Origin: Candidatus Zixiibacteriota bacterium | Lineage (GTDB): Bacteria; Zixibacteria; MSB-5A5; GN15; JAAZOE01 | Assembly: GCA_036480375.1 (NCBI GenBank) | Contig: JAZGGI010000024.1 | Span: forward strand, 233,809 to 297,808 | DNA: 64,000 bases | Direction: 5' to 3' | Part shown: positions 1 to 10,114 of the stretch, one piece after another | How positions within the stretch are numbered: the stretch's first letter is position 1 | How the letters are laid out: each line of letters opens with the position of its first letter | Notes under the pieces: generated by a model | What the model saw: only the letters and a program-made list of their open reading frames with translations | The model's database searches: none | Told to the model about the DNA's origin: nothing | Position numbers and translations under genes: made by a program

Positions 1-1
1 C

Positions 2-1801
2 GATTTTGGATGGGATTCTTTGGAAGTCGACCTTGATCATCCTCAATCCACCGCCACAATCAGGCTTTATGGAGATACCCTCGATCCGGTCAATGTGTTC
101 ACCAAACAGTACTTCTTTGTCCAGGCGCAGGATGATCGAGGCGCCATGTCTGAAATTGAATATCGAATGTATTCGCGAAACAACCACTACCCCAATACGC
201 ATGTGGGTGGAGGTACCACCTTTATTAACGCCGTTGACGCCAATTCTCCCTCGCCCGGCGTTCGTATGTCATGGTGGGGAGCTGATTCAACCGACTGGGG
301 TCGAGCCGATCCGCCGCTCGAATATGAATGGCGACTCTACGGCCCGTTCGATGAAGACGATGATGTTATCGTCAATATAGTCCAGGAAAACTGTACTTTT
401 GATCCGACCACCAATAGCTATATCAACTGCGATGAATTCGATGTTCTTGACCTTTCGACGATTCCCGATACCGTTTATGTAAATGTCGGCACTGAAGATA
501 ATCCGCAGTATATCGGTAAGGCACAACCAGTAGTCAGATCGAAAGGTCCCAATTATGCTAATGATAATACGGACGTTTGGGTCACTGATCGGGAAACGAC
601 GTTATATAATGTTTTCGAAGGGTTAGGCTTGGTTTTCAGTAGCAAGTATAAGTTCATTTTTTGGGTTCGCTGCCGAGACGACGGCTTTGTACCCGATCCG
701 TCCCCCTCATTCGGTCAATTTCTTCTTTATGAAGCGAAGTTCGAGCGCGATGTACTGCTATTTGAGGAAACCGGATATATCAGTACTGATGGCCGTTGGC
801 ATCCCCGGACAATGGACACGACTAAGGCGGTTTATACTAATCTGATTCATAATGCGGGCTATACAGAATTTGATACATTGCAGTCAGGTAAAGATTTTTT
901 CAATAGACAAACTTTTAATAGCCCAATTTCCGGTGATGTTCTTGGTGTCAAAATGCCGGATCTTGTGAATTTATTGTCCCACAAAATTATAATCTATAAT
1001 TCTGATTTCGTATCCGGTGGCCCCAATGAATTAGGCTCCGGGGCGCTTGTTGGAGGCGGTTATGGTATTTATTTCGCTATTGACATGGGAGCAAGCGCGT
1101 TTATGTTAACCCGGAATATAGCCAACGCACCAGATGGAGAGAGTGAGCATTTTGCACGTTACGATAATATGAGTCCTGATTTTAAACAACACTTCGGGAT
1201 TAATGCCGTAAATGTCGAGGCCTGGCTTTATTATGTGGCCAATCCAGATTATGCATTAAACCCAATATTTACAGAGCAGTTTATCGGTGCTCATTCTAAT
1301 CATGAAGACTATCCGCATATTGATTTGAATTATGGTGAAGGATCGCTTTTGGACACTCGCTACCTTCGCTGGATGCTCAAACAAGATTACATTTTTACCG
1401 GTTCGCCGGAAATTGGCGTTTGCGAAAAAACCCAATTTGCCGCGCCTCTTTACCTTTATCTCTCCAAATACGGCGATGAATCAAGATTCCATGGCAAGGT
1501 TTGCGGCGTCCGACAGCAAGCTGGAGATATGAGAACGGCCGCGTTCCTGTTCACTCCGCTGGCGATGGACGAAGCTCCCATGCAGGAAGCTTTCAATACG
1601 ACGATGGAATGGCTTTATGAGAAATTCGCGACCGGTGAGTCAGTATCAAGTCAAAGTCCCACCGGTCCTCAATCCTCATATGGAGATATTGCCGAACGTC
1701 GCGAAAGGATTAATCAATTCCTGAATTATCTTGATAATTTCGCAACTCCGGAAGAGAGAGAAAGATATGGCGTCAATATCAAACCGGTAGTCGTTAAATA
1801 A
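2..1801 (+). CDS. Large secreted or surface protein of unknown function, C-terminal part (5' end outside window)
   Basis: The reading frame is open from base 2, so the start lies upstream; 599 residues and the stop are visible. I do not recognise a named family. The first half resembles extracellular beta-sandwich modules: aromatic-rich strands, with a phrase around residue 220 (FWVRCRDDG) of the kind that ends Ig- or fibronectin-like repeats in FCB surface proteins. The second half begins near residue 255 (RDVLLFEETGY) and may be a separate globular domain with several Trp, Tyr and His residues. No C-terminal sorting motif is seen. The gene ends 23 bases before a bidirectional terminator shared with the leftward gene that follows. 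Export is inferred from composition only, because the signal peptide would be outside the window. Confidence 0.7.
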   Translation, partial: DFGWDSLEVDLDHPQSTATIRLYGDTLDPVNVFTKQYFFVQAQDDRGAMSEIEYRMYSRNNHYPNTHVGGGTTFINAVDANSPSPGVRMSWWGADSTDWGRADPPLEYEWRLYGPFDEDDDVIVNIVQENCTFDPTTNSYINCDEFDVLDLSTIPDTVYVNVGTEDNPQYIGKAQPVVRSKGPNYANDNTDVWVTDRETTLYNVFEGLGLVFSSKYKFIFWVRCRDDGFVPDPSPSFGQFLLYEAKFERDVLLFEETGYISTDGRWHPRTMDTTKAVYTNLIHNAGYTEFDTLQSGKDFFNRQTFNSPISGDVLGVKMPDLVNLLSHKIIIYNSDFVSGGPNELGSGALVGGGYGIYFAIDMGASAFMLTRNIANAPDGESEHFARYDNMSPDFKQHFGINAVNVEAWLYYVANPDYALNPIFTEQFIGAHSNHEDYPHIDLNYGEGSLLDTRYLRWMLKQDYIFTGSPEIGVCEKTQFAAPLYLYLSKYGDESRFHGKVCGVRQQAGDMRTAAFLFTPLAMDEAPMQEAFNTTMEWLYEKFATGESVSSQSPTGPQSSYGDIAERRERINQFLNYLDNFATPEERERYGVNIKPVVVK

Positions 1802-1823
1802 TAAGAACAAAGAATTCTTAATA

Positions 1824-1859
1824 AAAAAAAGCCCGCCTTTACACAAGCGGGCTTTTTTT
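1824..1859. terminator. Bidirectional rho-independent terminator between convergent genes
   Basis: The stem GCCCGC (1831-1836) pairs with GCGGGC (1847-1852) around a 10-nt loop. A run of A on the left and a run of T on the right give a U-tract on either strand. It lies between the stops of two convergent genes (1801 and 1873), so it can terminate both. Confidence 0.9.
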
Positions 1860-1872
1860 ATTGTCAATTTGA

Positions 1873-3996
1873 TTAATTATCAGGCCATTTCCTCATACAA
1901 ATCTCAGCCAAAGAATCCGCTTGGCGATTTTTCCCCAGAGAGCGATACCCTGAAATTAAATTAATGAAAGCCTCCTTAAATTCCGAATCGAACTCAATCG
2001 CATTTCGGGAAAATAGAACCGATTTATTAAACTCTCCATTGATTCCATAAAGATATCCCAATTGATAATTAGCCAGCTTTAGTATTCTCTTTCTCGCGGC
2101 TTGTTCATCTTCAATATTCTGCCTGAACGAAATCAATCGGCGGTGATTCGTTAAGGCGTCTATAGCTTTCAAATGATTATTAATCGCCTCCGATAAACGT
2201 CCAAGATTAGATAAATACAACGCCTCTTCAAATAAATAAACAGGATCGCCATTTAAATACTGCCTGATAGCCTTGCGGGTTTCCTCAATGTCATTTTTGA
2301 CGGCCGTGTCGCTAATACCCTCTACCGCTCTTAAAAGATTAACGGCCGCCTCTTTGTAATAAGGCTTTATATTAAGGGCCGCATCGGCGTAATATACAGC
2401 CGAATCATATTCCTTATTGAGAATAAATATTGCCGCCAGGTTATTTGCCGCTTCCGATGATTTGGGATTATAAAGCAACTCCATGCCGAAATACCGCATC
2501 GCTTCCCGCGTATTTCCCGTTTTTAAATATGTAATTCCCAGGTTAACATGGCCGTTTTCGAACATGGGATTGATATTTACCAGAGAATCAAATCTTGCCC
2601 TGGCCGCCCGATAATCTCCGGCCCGCAAATATTGATTGCCACGGATATAAAGAGCCTGATGATTATCAAGCCTTGCCGTCGCGGGAGAAAGATTGGATAA
2701 TACAATTATCAATAGCAGCGTTGCCGCTATCGAAATAACGGATCGTGATATCAATTTGCCCGCTCGAAAATTCTCATAGACGATGTTGATGCCAAATCCG
2801 CCAATGATGCAAAGTATCGGAACAATCGGCATCCTGAAGCGCGAACTGATAAAGAAAAATGATATCGCCAGGCCATATATCGCAATCAAAAAGTATAAAG
2901 ACATAACCGATTTACGCGCTTTATCAAAAAACAAAGGCACAATCGCCAATCCCAGGATGAATATTAATGGCACCGGAAATTTCGACAATACTTTATTGTC
3001 AAACACCGTCATTCCCAGCGGAATATTATTGGAAAATTCACGCCCGGAAAAGAAAAGTAACAGTTTCTTGAAATACAATTTTGAAAATTCGACCGGATGC
3101 GATAAAATATAATCAAATCCTTTACTTAGCCAATATCTTGATTGAGCGCCATATTTAATTTCCTCTCCGGTTTCACTTCTCGCAACGTAATTGGCGTCAT
3201 CAAGAGTCCACTCTCTACCAAAAGGCGGCAATATGGCCGATACTCCGTCGGCTTCAGGATTATTGCCGATATAAAAGTTTATGCCGCCCTGATATGAAAT
3301 CGGTATCAATTGACTTGAAGTGATGTAGTTAATGACAGTTACAGGCGCGATTGTAATCAGTCCCACGATAATAAATACGAATGCCGGTTTTAGATTTAAC
3401 TGCTTAGTTTTTTCCCTTCTGGCTCGATTAAAATACCCGTAGATTATTACCGGTAAAAATACAAGTATGGTCGGCCGGGTGATTACCGCAAGTCCGAAGA
3501 ACAAACCGGTCAATAACGGAAACTTAAAATCATGCCCCCTTAAATAAAAATAATAAACCAACATGGACAACAGGATAAATAGCGAATCTAATAGTAATTC
3601 ACCTTCATAATACGCGCTTAACGGATATGCCAGATAAATCACAGAAGCGCAAACCGCGGCCAACTTATTCGAAATCTTTTTCCCGATCATATAAATAATC
3701 GTGATAGTCAAGCATCCAAGGGCCAGCTGGACTATTCGCACGAATATTAAAGATCCCGATGATACTTTTAGAAGTAAAGCAAGGAAGAAAGAATAAAAAG
3801 GCGCCCGGAAATAGGGAGCATTGGTCAGAAAATCGCCCTGGCCAATGACCGTTGCCCATTTATAATGGTATAGCTCATCTATCGATAATGCCGCGATCTG
3901 ATTGGCGTCCTGAATTCCCCAAAGAAGATATATCAATTTCACAAAAATCGATATCGCGATAATTATAATTAATGGCTTGTCAAATCGATTTCTCAT
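1873..3996 (-). CDS. GT39/PMT-type membrane glycosyltransferase with C-terminal TPR domain
   Basis: This is a 707-residue integral membrane protein. The first helix follows the start directly. Near residue 40 is the acidic motif DELYHY, the DE/D-x-x-Y type catalytic motif of the ArnT/PMT (GT39/GT83) lipid-linked sugar transferases. Roughly ten further hydrophobic segments follow to about residue 445. The last 240 residues are soluble tetratricopeptide-like helices, with phrases such as NLGITYLKTGN and ALNIKPYYKEAAVNL. Family knowledge suggests transfer of a sugar from a polyprenyl phosphate donor on the outer face of the inner membrane, with the TPRs probably periplasmic; the acceptor is unknown. 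The ATG at 3996 was preferred over an upstream TTG at 4032 because it directly precedes the first transmembrane segment. It is a single-gene unit, convergent with the gene before it. Confidence 0.8.
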   Translation of the reverse strand: MRNRFDKPLIIIIAISIFVKLIYLLWGIQDANQIAALSIDELYHYKWATVIGQGDFLTNAPYFRAPFYSFFLALLLKVSSGSLIFVRIVQLALGCLTITIIYMIGKKISNKLAAVCASVIYLAYPLSAYYEGELLLDSLFILLSMLVYYFYLRGHDFKFPLLTGLFFGLAVITRPTILVFLPVIIYGYFNRARREKTKQLNLKPAFVFIIVGLITIAPVTVINYITSSQLIPISYQGGINFYIGNNPEADGVSAILPPFGREWTLDDANYVARSETGEEIKYGAQSRYWLSKGFDYILSHPVEFSKLYFKKLLLFFSGREFSNNIPLGMTVFDNKVLSKFPVPLIFILGLAIVPLFFDKARKSVMSLYFLIAIYGLAISFFFISSRFRMPIVPILCIIGGFGINIVYENFRAGKLISRSVISIAATLLLIIVLSNLSPATARLDNHQALYIRGNQYLRAGDYRAARARFDSLVNINPMFENGHVNLGITYLKTGNTREAMRYFGMELLYNPKSSEAANNLAAIFILNKEYDSAVYYADAALNIKPYYKEAAVNLLRAVEGISDTAVKNDIEETRKAIRQYLNGDPVYLFEEALYLSNLGRLSEAINNHLKAIDALTNHRRLISFRQNIEDEQAARKRILKLANYQLGYLYGINGEFNKSVLFSRNAIEFDSEFKEAFINLISGYRSLGKNRQADSLAEICMRKWPDN

Positions 3997-4282
3997 TATA
4001 CAAATATAGTAAAGCCCTGAAATATTCAGCAAGGATTAAACATGGCTCAATATGCAATAACTATCATTTATGAATAATTTTGCAGAACCGGGCAATTTTC
4101 AGGCATACTTCGACCTCAATTTGACCATTCCGATTAACTCGTTGTCGCGCAATAATATCGAGCACCCTGTAATTATTTTGTGCAATGATATGCGCATAGT
4201 TAATCCCCTAAAAATCCTCAAAATACGACGGCACATCAATTGCACGAACATGAACGGAACCACTTTTCAAGGAGGCAAGAAG

Positions 4283-7201
4283 ATGAAGCCTGCCGCCGTT
4301 ACATTGATAAAGATCATACTCTTAGGATTTCTTATAACCGGCATCGCGGTCGCCGAAGTTACCATACCTGAATCAGTTAATAATCGGTTACAATCTACCC
4401 CTCCGACTTCAGAAATAGAATTAATACTCAGTTTTGAAAATGATCTGGTTACGCCCGATTATTATGGCGCCAAATCAGGAAAAAAGAGCGTTCGCGTTGA
4501 TAGATACCGCCAGGTTGTCAATCGGCTGAATCAAAATATTAATTCCTTGAAAAACGCCCTCAAACCACAATTGCAGCTTATGCTGACTGAAGGAAAAATT
4601 TCAGAATATGAATTTTTTACAGTATCCAAATCCTTATTAATCAGGACAACAAATGAGCATGTTGATGAATTAATAAATTTGCCGGGTGTCAGGCTGATTA
4701 ATCTGAATTCAGAAATCCCACTCGTCGCTCCGGTCGCTCAAAAATCGCCGTCATATATGGCGACATCGTCTCTGGCGAATTCGGCCCTGGCCGATATAAA
4801 CGTTCCGTATTTATGGTCTCGGGGTCTGACCGGTAAAGGCAGCTTAATCTGTTCATTTGATACCGGGGTTGACGGCGACCACCCGGCCCTGACTGATAAA
4901 TGGCGCGGAAATTACACCCAATCGGCATCTGCCGCATGGTTCGCGCCGCGTGGCGACTCCCTGCCGTATGATAATCTTGGTCACGGCTCTCACAGTATGG
5001 GCATTATGCTCGGCTCCACTGGTACCGATACTATCGGCGTAGCTCCCGACGCCCAATGGATATCTGCCGCCGTTATCGATCAGGGAGCCAATCTCAGCGC
5101 CACGATTGCCGATATCCTAAACGCTTTTGATTGGGTAATAAATCCGGACGGCGATATGAATACAATGGATGATGTCCCGGATGTCTTGAATAATAGCTGG
5201 GGCGTGCCTCAGAACATTTACAGTGACTGCAACAACACTTTCTGGACAGCAATTGAAAATATTGAAGCTGCCGGAATCGTTGCAATTTTCGCCGCCGGAA
5301 ACGAAGGTCCTGACCCCCAATCTTTAAGAAATCCTGCTGATTTAGCCGGCTCGCCATTGAATTCTCTGGCAGTCGGTTCCGTCAATCAAAATACAAATAT
5401 TATCGCCGATTTTTCCAGTCGGGGACCGTCTTCTTGTGGCGGAGCCATCAAGCCCGATATTGTCGCCCCGGGCGTAAGCATCTATTCTTCGTTTAAGGAT
5501 GGTACCTATCGCTTAATGTCGGGCACCTCAATGTCGGCTCCTTTCATTAGCGGCCTCGTGGCCCTGATGCGCCAGTATAATCCGGAAGCCACCGTCACCG
5601 AAATCAAAGCGGCTTTATTGTCCGCCACAACCGATCTGGGAGTATCAGGCGCCGATAATGTTTACGGTCATGGATATATTGACGCCTCAAAAATATTTGA
5701 TTTTCTGCCGGTACCAAACGTCCCTCACTTTACGGTTGGAAGCTACTCCATTTCCTCTGGCGGAGACGCCTACGCCGATCCCGGAGAAAACGCCGGAATT
5801 TCACTAACCATAAACGAACCAACCGGCAAAGCCGATTCGGTAGACGTCTGGATGATATCGCAATCTGAACATATTACCATCCTGCCCGATACAATCCGGT
5901 TTTATTTCGCTCAAGGCTCTAACTACGCCACCAATTATACTCTCTTCTCCGCTTCAATTTCAGCCAATGCCGTCTCCGGTGAACGGGTATCTATGAAAAT
6001 ATTTATGAACATACCGGGAATTCCTCAAGTCGATACCGCCGCAATATCAATCTTGATTGGTCGTGATATACCGGGTCAGGTTATTGAGATTAATTCCGAA
6101 AGCATTCAATTTTCTGTTTCCGATTTTGGTCAGTTTGGCTTTGGTTTAGGTTCAATCTATCAGGCCGGCGGTCATGGATTTAAGTTCAACAACAGCCCGA
6201 ACCTGCTTTATGAAGCCGGTTTAATTATCGGCCGTAATCCTCAATTGATTTCAGACGGCATCCGCGACGAAAACGGCAAATTCAAGAGAAGTGATTTCCT
6301 GCCGGGAAACGAATTCTCAACCTACCAAAATGAGTTTGGTTTCGATGCCGTTGAAAGCAATTTTCATGACGGCGCTTCATTTCCGCCGATTCCGATTGAA
6401 GTAAAACAAACCGCTTGGACGACAAATCATAATTACTCGATTCTTGTCTTTGATATTTACAATCCGTCTCCGGAACGGCTTGATAATCTTTCAGCCGGAT
6501 TCTTTTGTGATTTTGATATGGATCGATTCAACGACGCCCTTGGTTACGATAGCATGACCAGTATTGTATATCAGTACAACCCCAGCACCCAAATTTATGT
6601 GGGATTAGTCGGACTCAGCATGGGCGAATTTGTTATCACAGCGGGCCAAAATGAAACCGATGCCAAATCGGGTTTCACGCCGGAACAAAAATACGAATTA
6701 TTGACTTCAAATGCGCCCATTCCCGTTAATGAATCAAACGGCGACTGGCACTTTTCTATATCGCAAAATTCAGGCACTATTGACGCCTTTGCAGCCTCAA
6801 CCTTCGCCGTTGCCATTATTGCCGGAAACTCTCTGCAGGAACTGCGTGAAGCCGCCCTGATCGCACAGAGCGATTATGGTCTGGTTTTGGACGCGAAAGA
6901 GGAGGTAGCGTTATTGCCGCACGCTCTGGAACTATCCCAAAATTACCCCAATCCGTTTAATCCGGAAACTGCAATTCAATTCGTTCTGAAATCCACTCAG
7001 CATGCGACGCTTGACGTATATAATATAATCGGTCAGAACGTGCGAAATTTGTATGACGAAATCGCGCTCGCCGGGGAACATAATGTCATTTGGGACGGTA
7101 AAGATAATAACGGTCAACGAGTCGCGTCAGGCGTTTACTTTTATCGCCTGACTACCGCCGTTGGAGATTCCGAAACCAAAAAGATGATTTTGATGAAATA
7201 G
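4283..7201 (+). CDS. Secreted subtilisin-like serine protease (S8) with C-terminal sorting domain
   Basis: A 972-residue exported protease. AGGAGG at 4270-4275 marks the ATG at 4283, which begins a clear signal peptide (residues 1-24, ending GIAVA); the longer open frame upstream is discarded. Residues about 30-150 look like an inhibitor-type propeptide. The catalytic triad is Asp193 (FDTGVDG), His234 (GHGSHS) and Ser416 (SGTSMSAP), with Asn340 (AAGNEG) as oxyanion residue, so the domain looks active. A long beta-rich region (about 470-870) follows. The last 90 residues start with NYPNPFNPE and end in a FlgD-like sandwich (NGQRVASGVYFYRL), the sorting domain used for export and surface anchoring in FCB bacteria. 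It is followed by a second peptidase with the same type of tail. Substrate unknown; probably extracellular nutrition or protein processing. Confidence 0.93.
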   Translation: MKPAAVTLIKIILLGFLITGIAVAEVTIPESVNNRLQSTPPTSEIELILSFENDLVTPDYYGAKSGKKSVRVDRYRQVVNRLNQNINSLKNALKPQLQLMLTEGKISEYEFFTVSKSLLIRTTNEHVDELINLPGVRLINLNSEIPLVAPVAQKSPSYMATSSLANSALADINVPYLWSRGLTGKGSLICSFDTGVDGDHPALTDKWRGNYTQSASAAWFAPRGDSLPYDNLGHGSHSMGIMLGSTGTDTIGVAPDAQWISAAVIDQGANLSATIADILNAFDWVINPDGDMNTMDDVPDVLNNSWGVPQNIYSDCNNTFWTAIENIEAAGIVAIFAAGNEGPDPQSLRNPADLAGSPLNSLAVGSVNQNTNIIADFSSRGPSSCGGAIKPDIVAPGVSIYSSFKDGTYRLMSGTSMSAPFISGLVALMRQYNPEATVTEIKAALLSATTDLGVSGADNVYGHGYIDASKIFDFLPVPNVPHFTVGSYSISSGGDAYADPGENAGISLTINEPTGKADSVDVWMISQSEHITILPDTIRFYFAQGSNYATNYTLFSASISANAVSGERVSMKIFMNIPGIPQVDTAAISILIGRDIPGQVIEINSESIQFSVSDFGQFGFGLGSIYQAGGHGFKFNNSPNLLYEAGLIIGRNPQLISDGIRDENGKFKRSDFLPGNEFSTYQNEFGFDAVESNFHDGASFPPIPIEVKQTAWTTNHNYSILVFDIYNPSPERLDNLSAGFFCDFDMDRFNDALGYDSMTSIVYQYNPSTQIYVGLVGLSMGEFVITAGQNETDAKSGFTPEQKYELLTSNAPIPVNESNGDWHFSISQNSGTIDAFAASTFAVAIIAGNSLQELREAALIAQSDYGLVLDAKEEVALLPHALELSQNYPNPFNPETAIQFVLKSTQHATLDVYNIIGQNVRNLYDEIALAGEHNVIWDGKDNNGQRVASGVYFYRLTTAVGDSETKKMILMK

Positions 7202-7270
7202 GCTTGATAAATAAATTAGATATTTTATGTTTAGCTTTGGTTGAAATTCATGAAAGGATTTGGTGATATA

Positions 7271-9946
7271 ATGAACCGGTCTGGACTTACAAAAATAGCT
7301 GGAATACTATTGACGATTATCATTCTGCACGGAGTCTCTCTTGCGGCGGCTCCCTCAGAAGAAGTAATATTTCGCCTCAAGGAATCGGGTCAGCTTGATT
7401 CATATCTGGATCGACTACGCCAATTGCGCGAAGCGGGAGCTGACACGCCGGGCAAACCTCTGTTGGAGCAAAGATTGGCCGCTAACAGCCAGGCCGTCTA
7501 TACCTATCACGTCGTAGTTCTCCTGATTGATTTTTCCGATATGCCCTACACTGTTGGCAACGCCGATCCCACACCGGAAGAATTCGATTCCCTGCTTTTC
7601 TCCGATAATCGCAAAAATCCAACCGGATCCATGAAGGAGTTTTATTATGAAAATTCCTACGGGAATTATGTCATCGAGGGCGATGTGTTCGGTTGGTATT
7701 CGGCTCCGTATGGACACGACTTGTTCACCGACCCGTTTAACGCCCCGACATTGGTCGCCATGGCAGTTAACGCCGCCGATAATGATGTGGACTTCAGCAA
7801 ATACGATAATGACAACGACGGATATGTCGACGGTGTTATCGTCGTCCATGCCGGAACGGGGGCCGAGGAATCAGGCGATCCGACCGATATCCACTCCCAT
7901 AGCTTTAATATCGGTCAGTCAATCCTCGTTGACGGCGTCAGAGTATACAGATATACTATTCAACCGGAAGAATCATATATAACGAGTTCTATAATCCAGA
8001 TTGGTGTTTTTTGCCATGAGTGGGGTCATATCCTGGGCCTTCCTGATTTATACGACACCGATGCCGACGCCGAAAACGAGGGTGTCGGTCGCTGGTCTAT
8101 CATGGGTTCCGGCAACTATAACAACCAGTCCAAATCACCGGCTCACTTATGTGCTTGGTCAAAATACCAATTAGGATGGCTCGAACCGATTCGGGTGACG
8201 GTAAATGAATTAAACGTTGATATCCCGGCAATCGAATTTAATCCGGTCGCATATTTACTTTCCAGAAACGGAGGCGGGTCCTCGGAATACTTCCTGATTG
8301 AAAATCGTCAAAAGCTCGGCTTTGATATCGGACTTATGGGTGATGGCATCATAATTTATCATGTCGATGAATCACGCACAAATAATCGTAATGATTGGCA
8401 TCCCTTAATTTTTATTGAGCAGGCCGACGGCAAATATGATCTTCAATACGGCCGAAATCGAGGCGATGCCAACGATCCTTGGCCCTATCTGGATAAATAC
8501 GATTTTCACGATAAAACCGAACCCAGTTCCAAATACTATAGCGGAATCTCCTCGCAAGTTGCCTTATGGAACATTTCCGAATCTGACTCGGTTATGTCCG
8601 CCGACATTGATGTTACCTTTTCACGACCCTTGTTAACGGTTATGTCGGTAATGTATTCAGACCTCGCCTACGGAAATCAAAACGATGTCATTGAAGCCGG
8701 GGAGACCATTCAGCTTTTACTTGCCCTGCAAAATGACTGGGGCGACGCTGAAAACGTTGTCGCCACTTTAAATATAGACGATCCCTTGATAACAATAGAA
8801 GAGGGTACCGCCGAATACGGTTTGATCGCCACCGGAACGAGTGCGGTCAGCGCATTTCCTTTTGAATTTACCGTCCCATCCGAATATGCGTCACGAATTG
8901 ACTCATTCTATTTTGACGTCAGCGCCAACGGGGGGTCATATACTATTTCATTCGCAGACGAAACAAATGTCGGCAAACCGCAGATTTTAATCGTTGATGC
9001 CGATGACCAAAACCCGGACAGCCTTGAAAAGGTCATTACTCAACCCCTTTACAACAATCGCAAACCGGTCCGGATTTGGGACCGCACCGATCAGGGATTA
9101 CCTTTACCGGCCACGACTTCTAATTACCCTATCATGATTTGGCAGACCGGCGATTATCGAGACGATTTGTTGACGACTGAAGATATTGCCACTATGAAAG
9201 TTTATATGTCGAATGGCGGTAATCTCTTCCTCACTGGCGAAGGATTGGCTAAGCAATTATCGACACAGGATCCTGATTTTCTCAATAATTATCTGCGGGC
9301 AGAATATGTCGATATGCAGTACGGACTAATCCCCGCTCTCAATCCGACGGATGGACCTATCTCATCTGGGTTAAAATGGATGTTTTTGAATTTCCAATTG
9401 GCCTTCGACCATATTACTCCGACCGCCGAAGGCGTTGCAGAATGGGAATACGTCACGACTCCGGGAGAATACGGCGGGGTTTCATATAGCGGCGATAATT
9501 ACAAATCTGTGTTTTTTGCCTTTAAGATGGAGGGTATTCGAAATACGGACCCTCAATTTACTCCCTCATGGGAGATAGTGGATCGCATAATGGAATTTTT
9601 TGGCGCAATTCCTACCGATGTGGAAAACCCGGGAGAGATGGCCGTTAACCTGCCCCAGCGATTCAAACTCTACCAAAACTATCCCAATCCCTTCAACCCC
9701 GTTACGACGATCAACTATCTCATTACCGGTTCTGGAGCGCGGCTCGATCATACCAGCATTGATATTTTCAATATTCTGGGTCAACACATTTTGACGCTGG
9801 TGAACCGCTACGAAATACCGGGAGAATATCAGGTTACCTGGGATGGTCACGGCAAGAACGGCTTGCCAGTGGCGTCCGGGATTTACTATTATCGATTAAC
9901 GCGCGGCGCCCATAGTGAAATGAAAAAAATGGTATTTTTGAAGTAG
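7271..9946 (+). CDS. Secreted M6-family (immune inhibitor A-like) metalloprotease with C-terminal sorting domain
   Basis: An 891-residue exported zinc protease. A signal peptide follows the ATG at 7271 (hydrophobic core then SLAAAP); in-frame TTG 7241 and ATG 7250 are weaker alternatives. The zinc motif is HEWGHILGLPD, with His249, Glu250, His253 and Asp259, typical of the M6 family. A preceding region reads NDNDGYVDGVIVVHAG, as in other M6 proteins. Residues about 460-590 look like an Ig-like domain and about 590-790 resemble a Rossmann-like or DUF-type module (QILIVDADDQN). The C-terminus carries NYPNPFNPV and ends in a FlgD-like sandwich (LPVASGIYYYRL), matching the S8 protease just upstream. 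The two peptidases are 69 bases apart and may be cotranscribed. A strong hairpin terminator follows. Confidence 0.92.
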   Translation: MNRSGLTKIAGILLTIIILHGVSLAAAPSEEVIFRLKESGQLDSYLDRLRQLREAGADTPGKPLLEQRLAANSQAVYTYHVVVLLIDFSDMPYTVGNADPTPEEFDSLLFSDNRKNPTGSMKEFYYENSYGNYVIEGDVFGWYSAPYGHDLFTDPFNAPTLVAMAVNAADNDVDFSKYDNDNDGYVDGVIVVHAGTGAEESGDPTDIHSHSFNIGQSILVDGVRVYRYTIQPEESYITSSIIQIGVFCHEWGHILGLPDLYDTDADAENEGVGRWSIMGSGNYNNQSKSPAHLCAWSKYQLGWLEPIRVTVNELNVDIPAIEFNPVAYLLSRNGGGSSEYFLIENRQKLGFDIGLMGDGIIIYHVDESRTNNRNDWHPLIFIEQADGKYDLQYGRNRGDANDPWPYLDKYDFHDKTEPSSKYYSGISSQVALWNISESDSVMSADIDVTFSRPLLTVMSVMYSDLAYGNQNDVIEAGETIQLLLALQNDWGDAENVVATLNIDDPLITIEEGTAEYGLIATGTSAVSAFPFEFTVPSEYASRIDSFYFDVSANGGSYTISFADETNVGKPQILIVDADDQNPDSLEKVITQPLYNNRKPVRIWDRTDQGLPLPATTSNYPIMIWQTGDYRDDLLTTEDIATMKVYMSNGGNLFLTGEGLAKQLSTQDPDFLNNYLRAEYVDMQYGLIPALNPTDGPISSGLKWMFLNFQLAFDHITPTAEGVAEWEYVTTPGEYGGVSYSGDNYKSVFFAFKMEGIRNTDPQFTPSWEIVDRIMEFFGAIPTDVENPGEMAVNLPQRFKLYQNYPNPFNPVTTINYLITGSGARLDHTSIDIFNILGQHILTLVNRYEIPGEYQVTWDGHGKNGLPVASGIYYYRLTRGAHSEMKKMVFLK

Positions 9947-9971
9947 AAGTGGTTCCAGCTTCATCTTCTTT

Positions 9972-10006
9972 ATAAAGGCCGGTGTTCACTGGCCTTTATT
10001 TTTATT
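9972..10006 (+). terminator. Rho-independent terminator after the M6 protease
   Basis: AAAGGCC (9974-9980) pairs with GGCCTTT (9991-9997), with GTG/CAC extending the stem inside, and TATTTTTATTT follows. It separates the protease pair from the downstream housekeeping run. Confidence 0.85.
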
Positions 10007-10065
10007 TGGATTTATTTCGAAATTGTTCGATTTACCTTTATTTTCCTCCCATCCGATTATCGGTG

Positions 10066-10094
10066 TTGACACTCGAACAAAAACGGCGTACTAT
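10066..10094 (+). promoter_or_regulatory. Sigma-70-type promoter for the ecfT-truA run
   Basis: TTGACA at 10066-10071, a 17-nt spacer, then TACTAT at 10089-10094. The likely start site is within about 15 bases of the ecfT ATG at 10115, giving a short leader. The hexamers and spacing are near consensus, and the site lies just after a terminator. Confidence 0.75.
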
Positions 10095-10114
10095 TGACTG
10101 TTCTGGAGTGTTCT

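Noticed and set aside
7415..7849. 144-residue antisense frame in the M6 protease
   Set aside because: Shadow of the protease reading frame; no start context.
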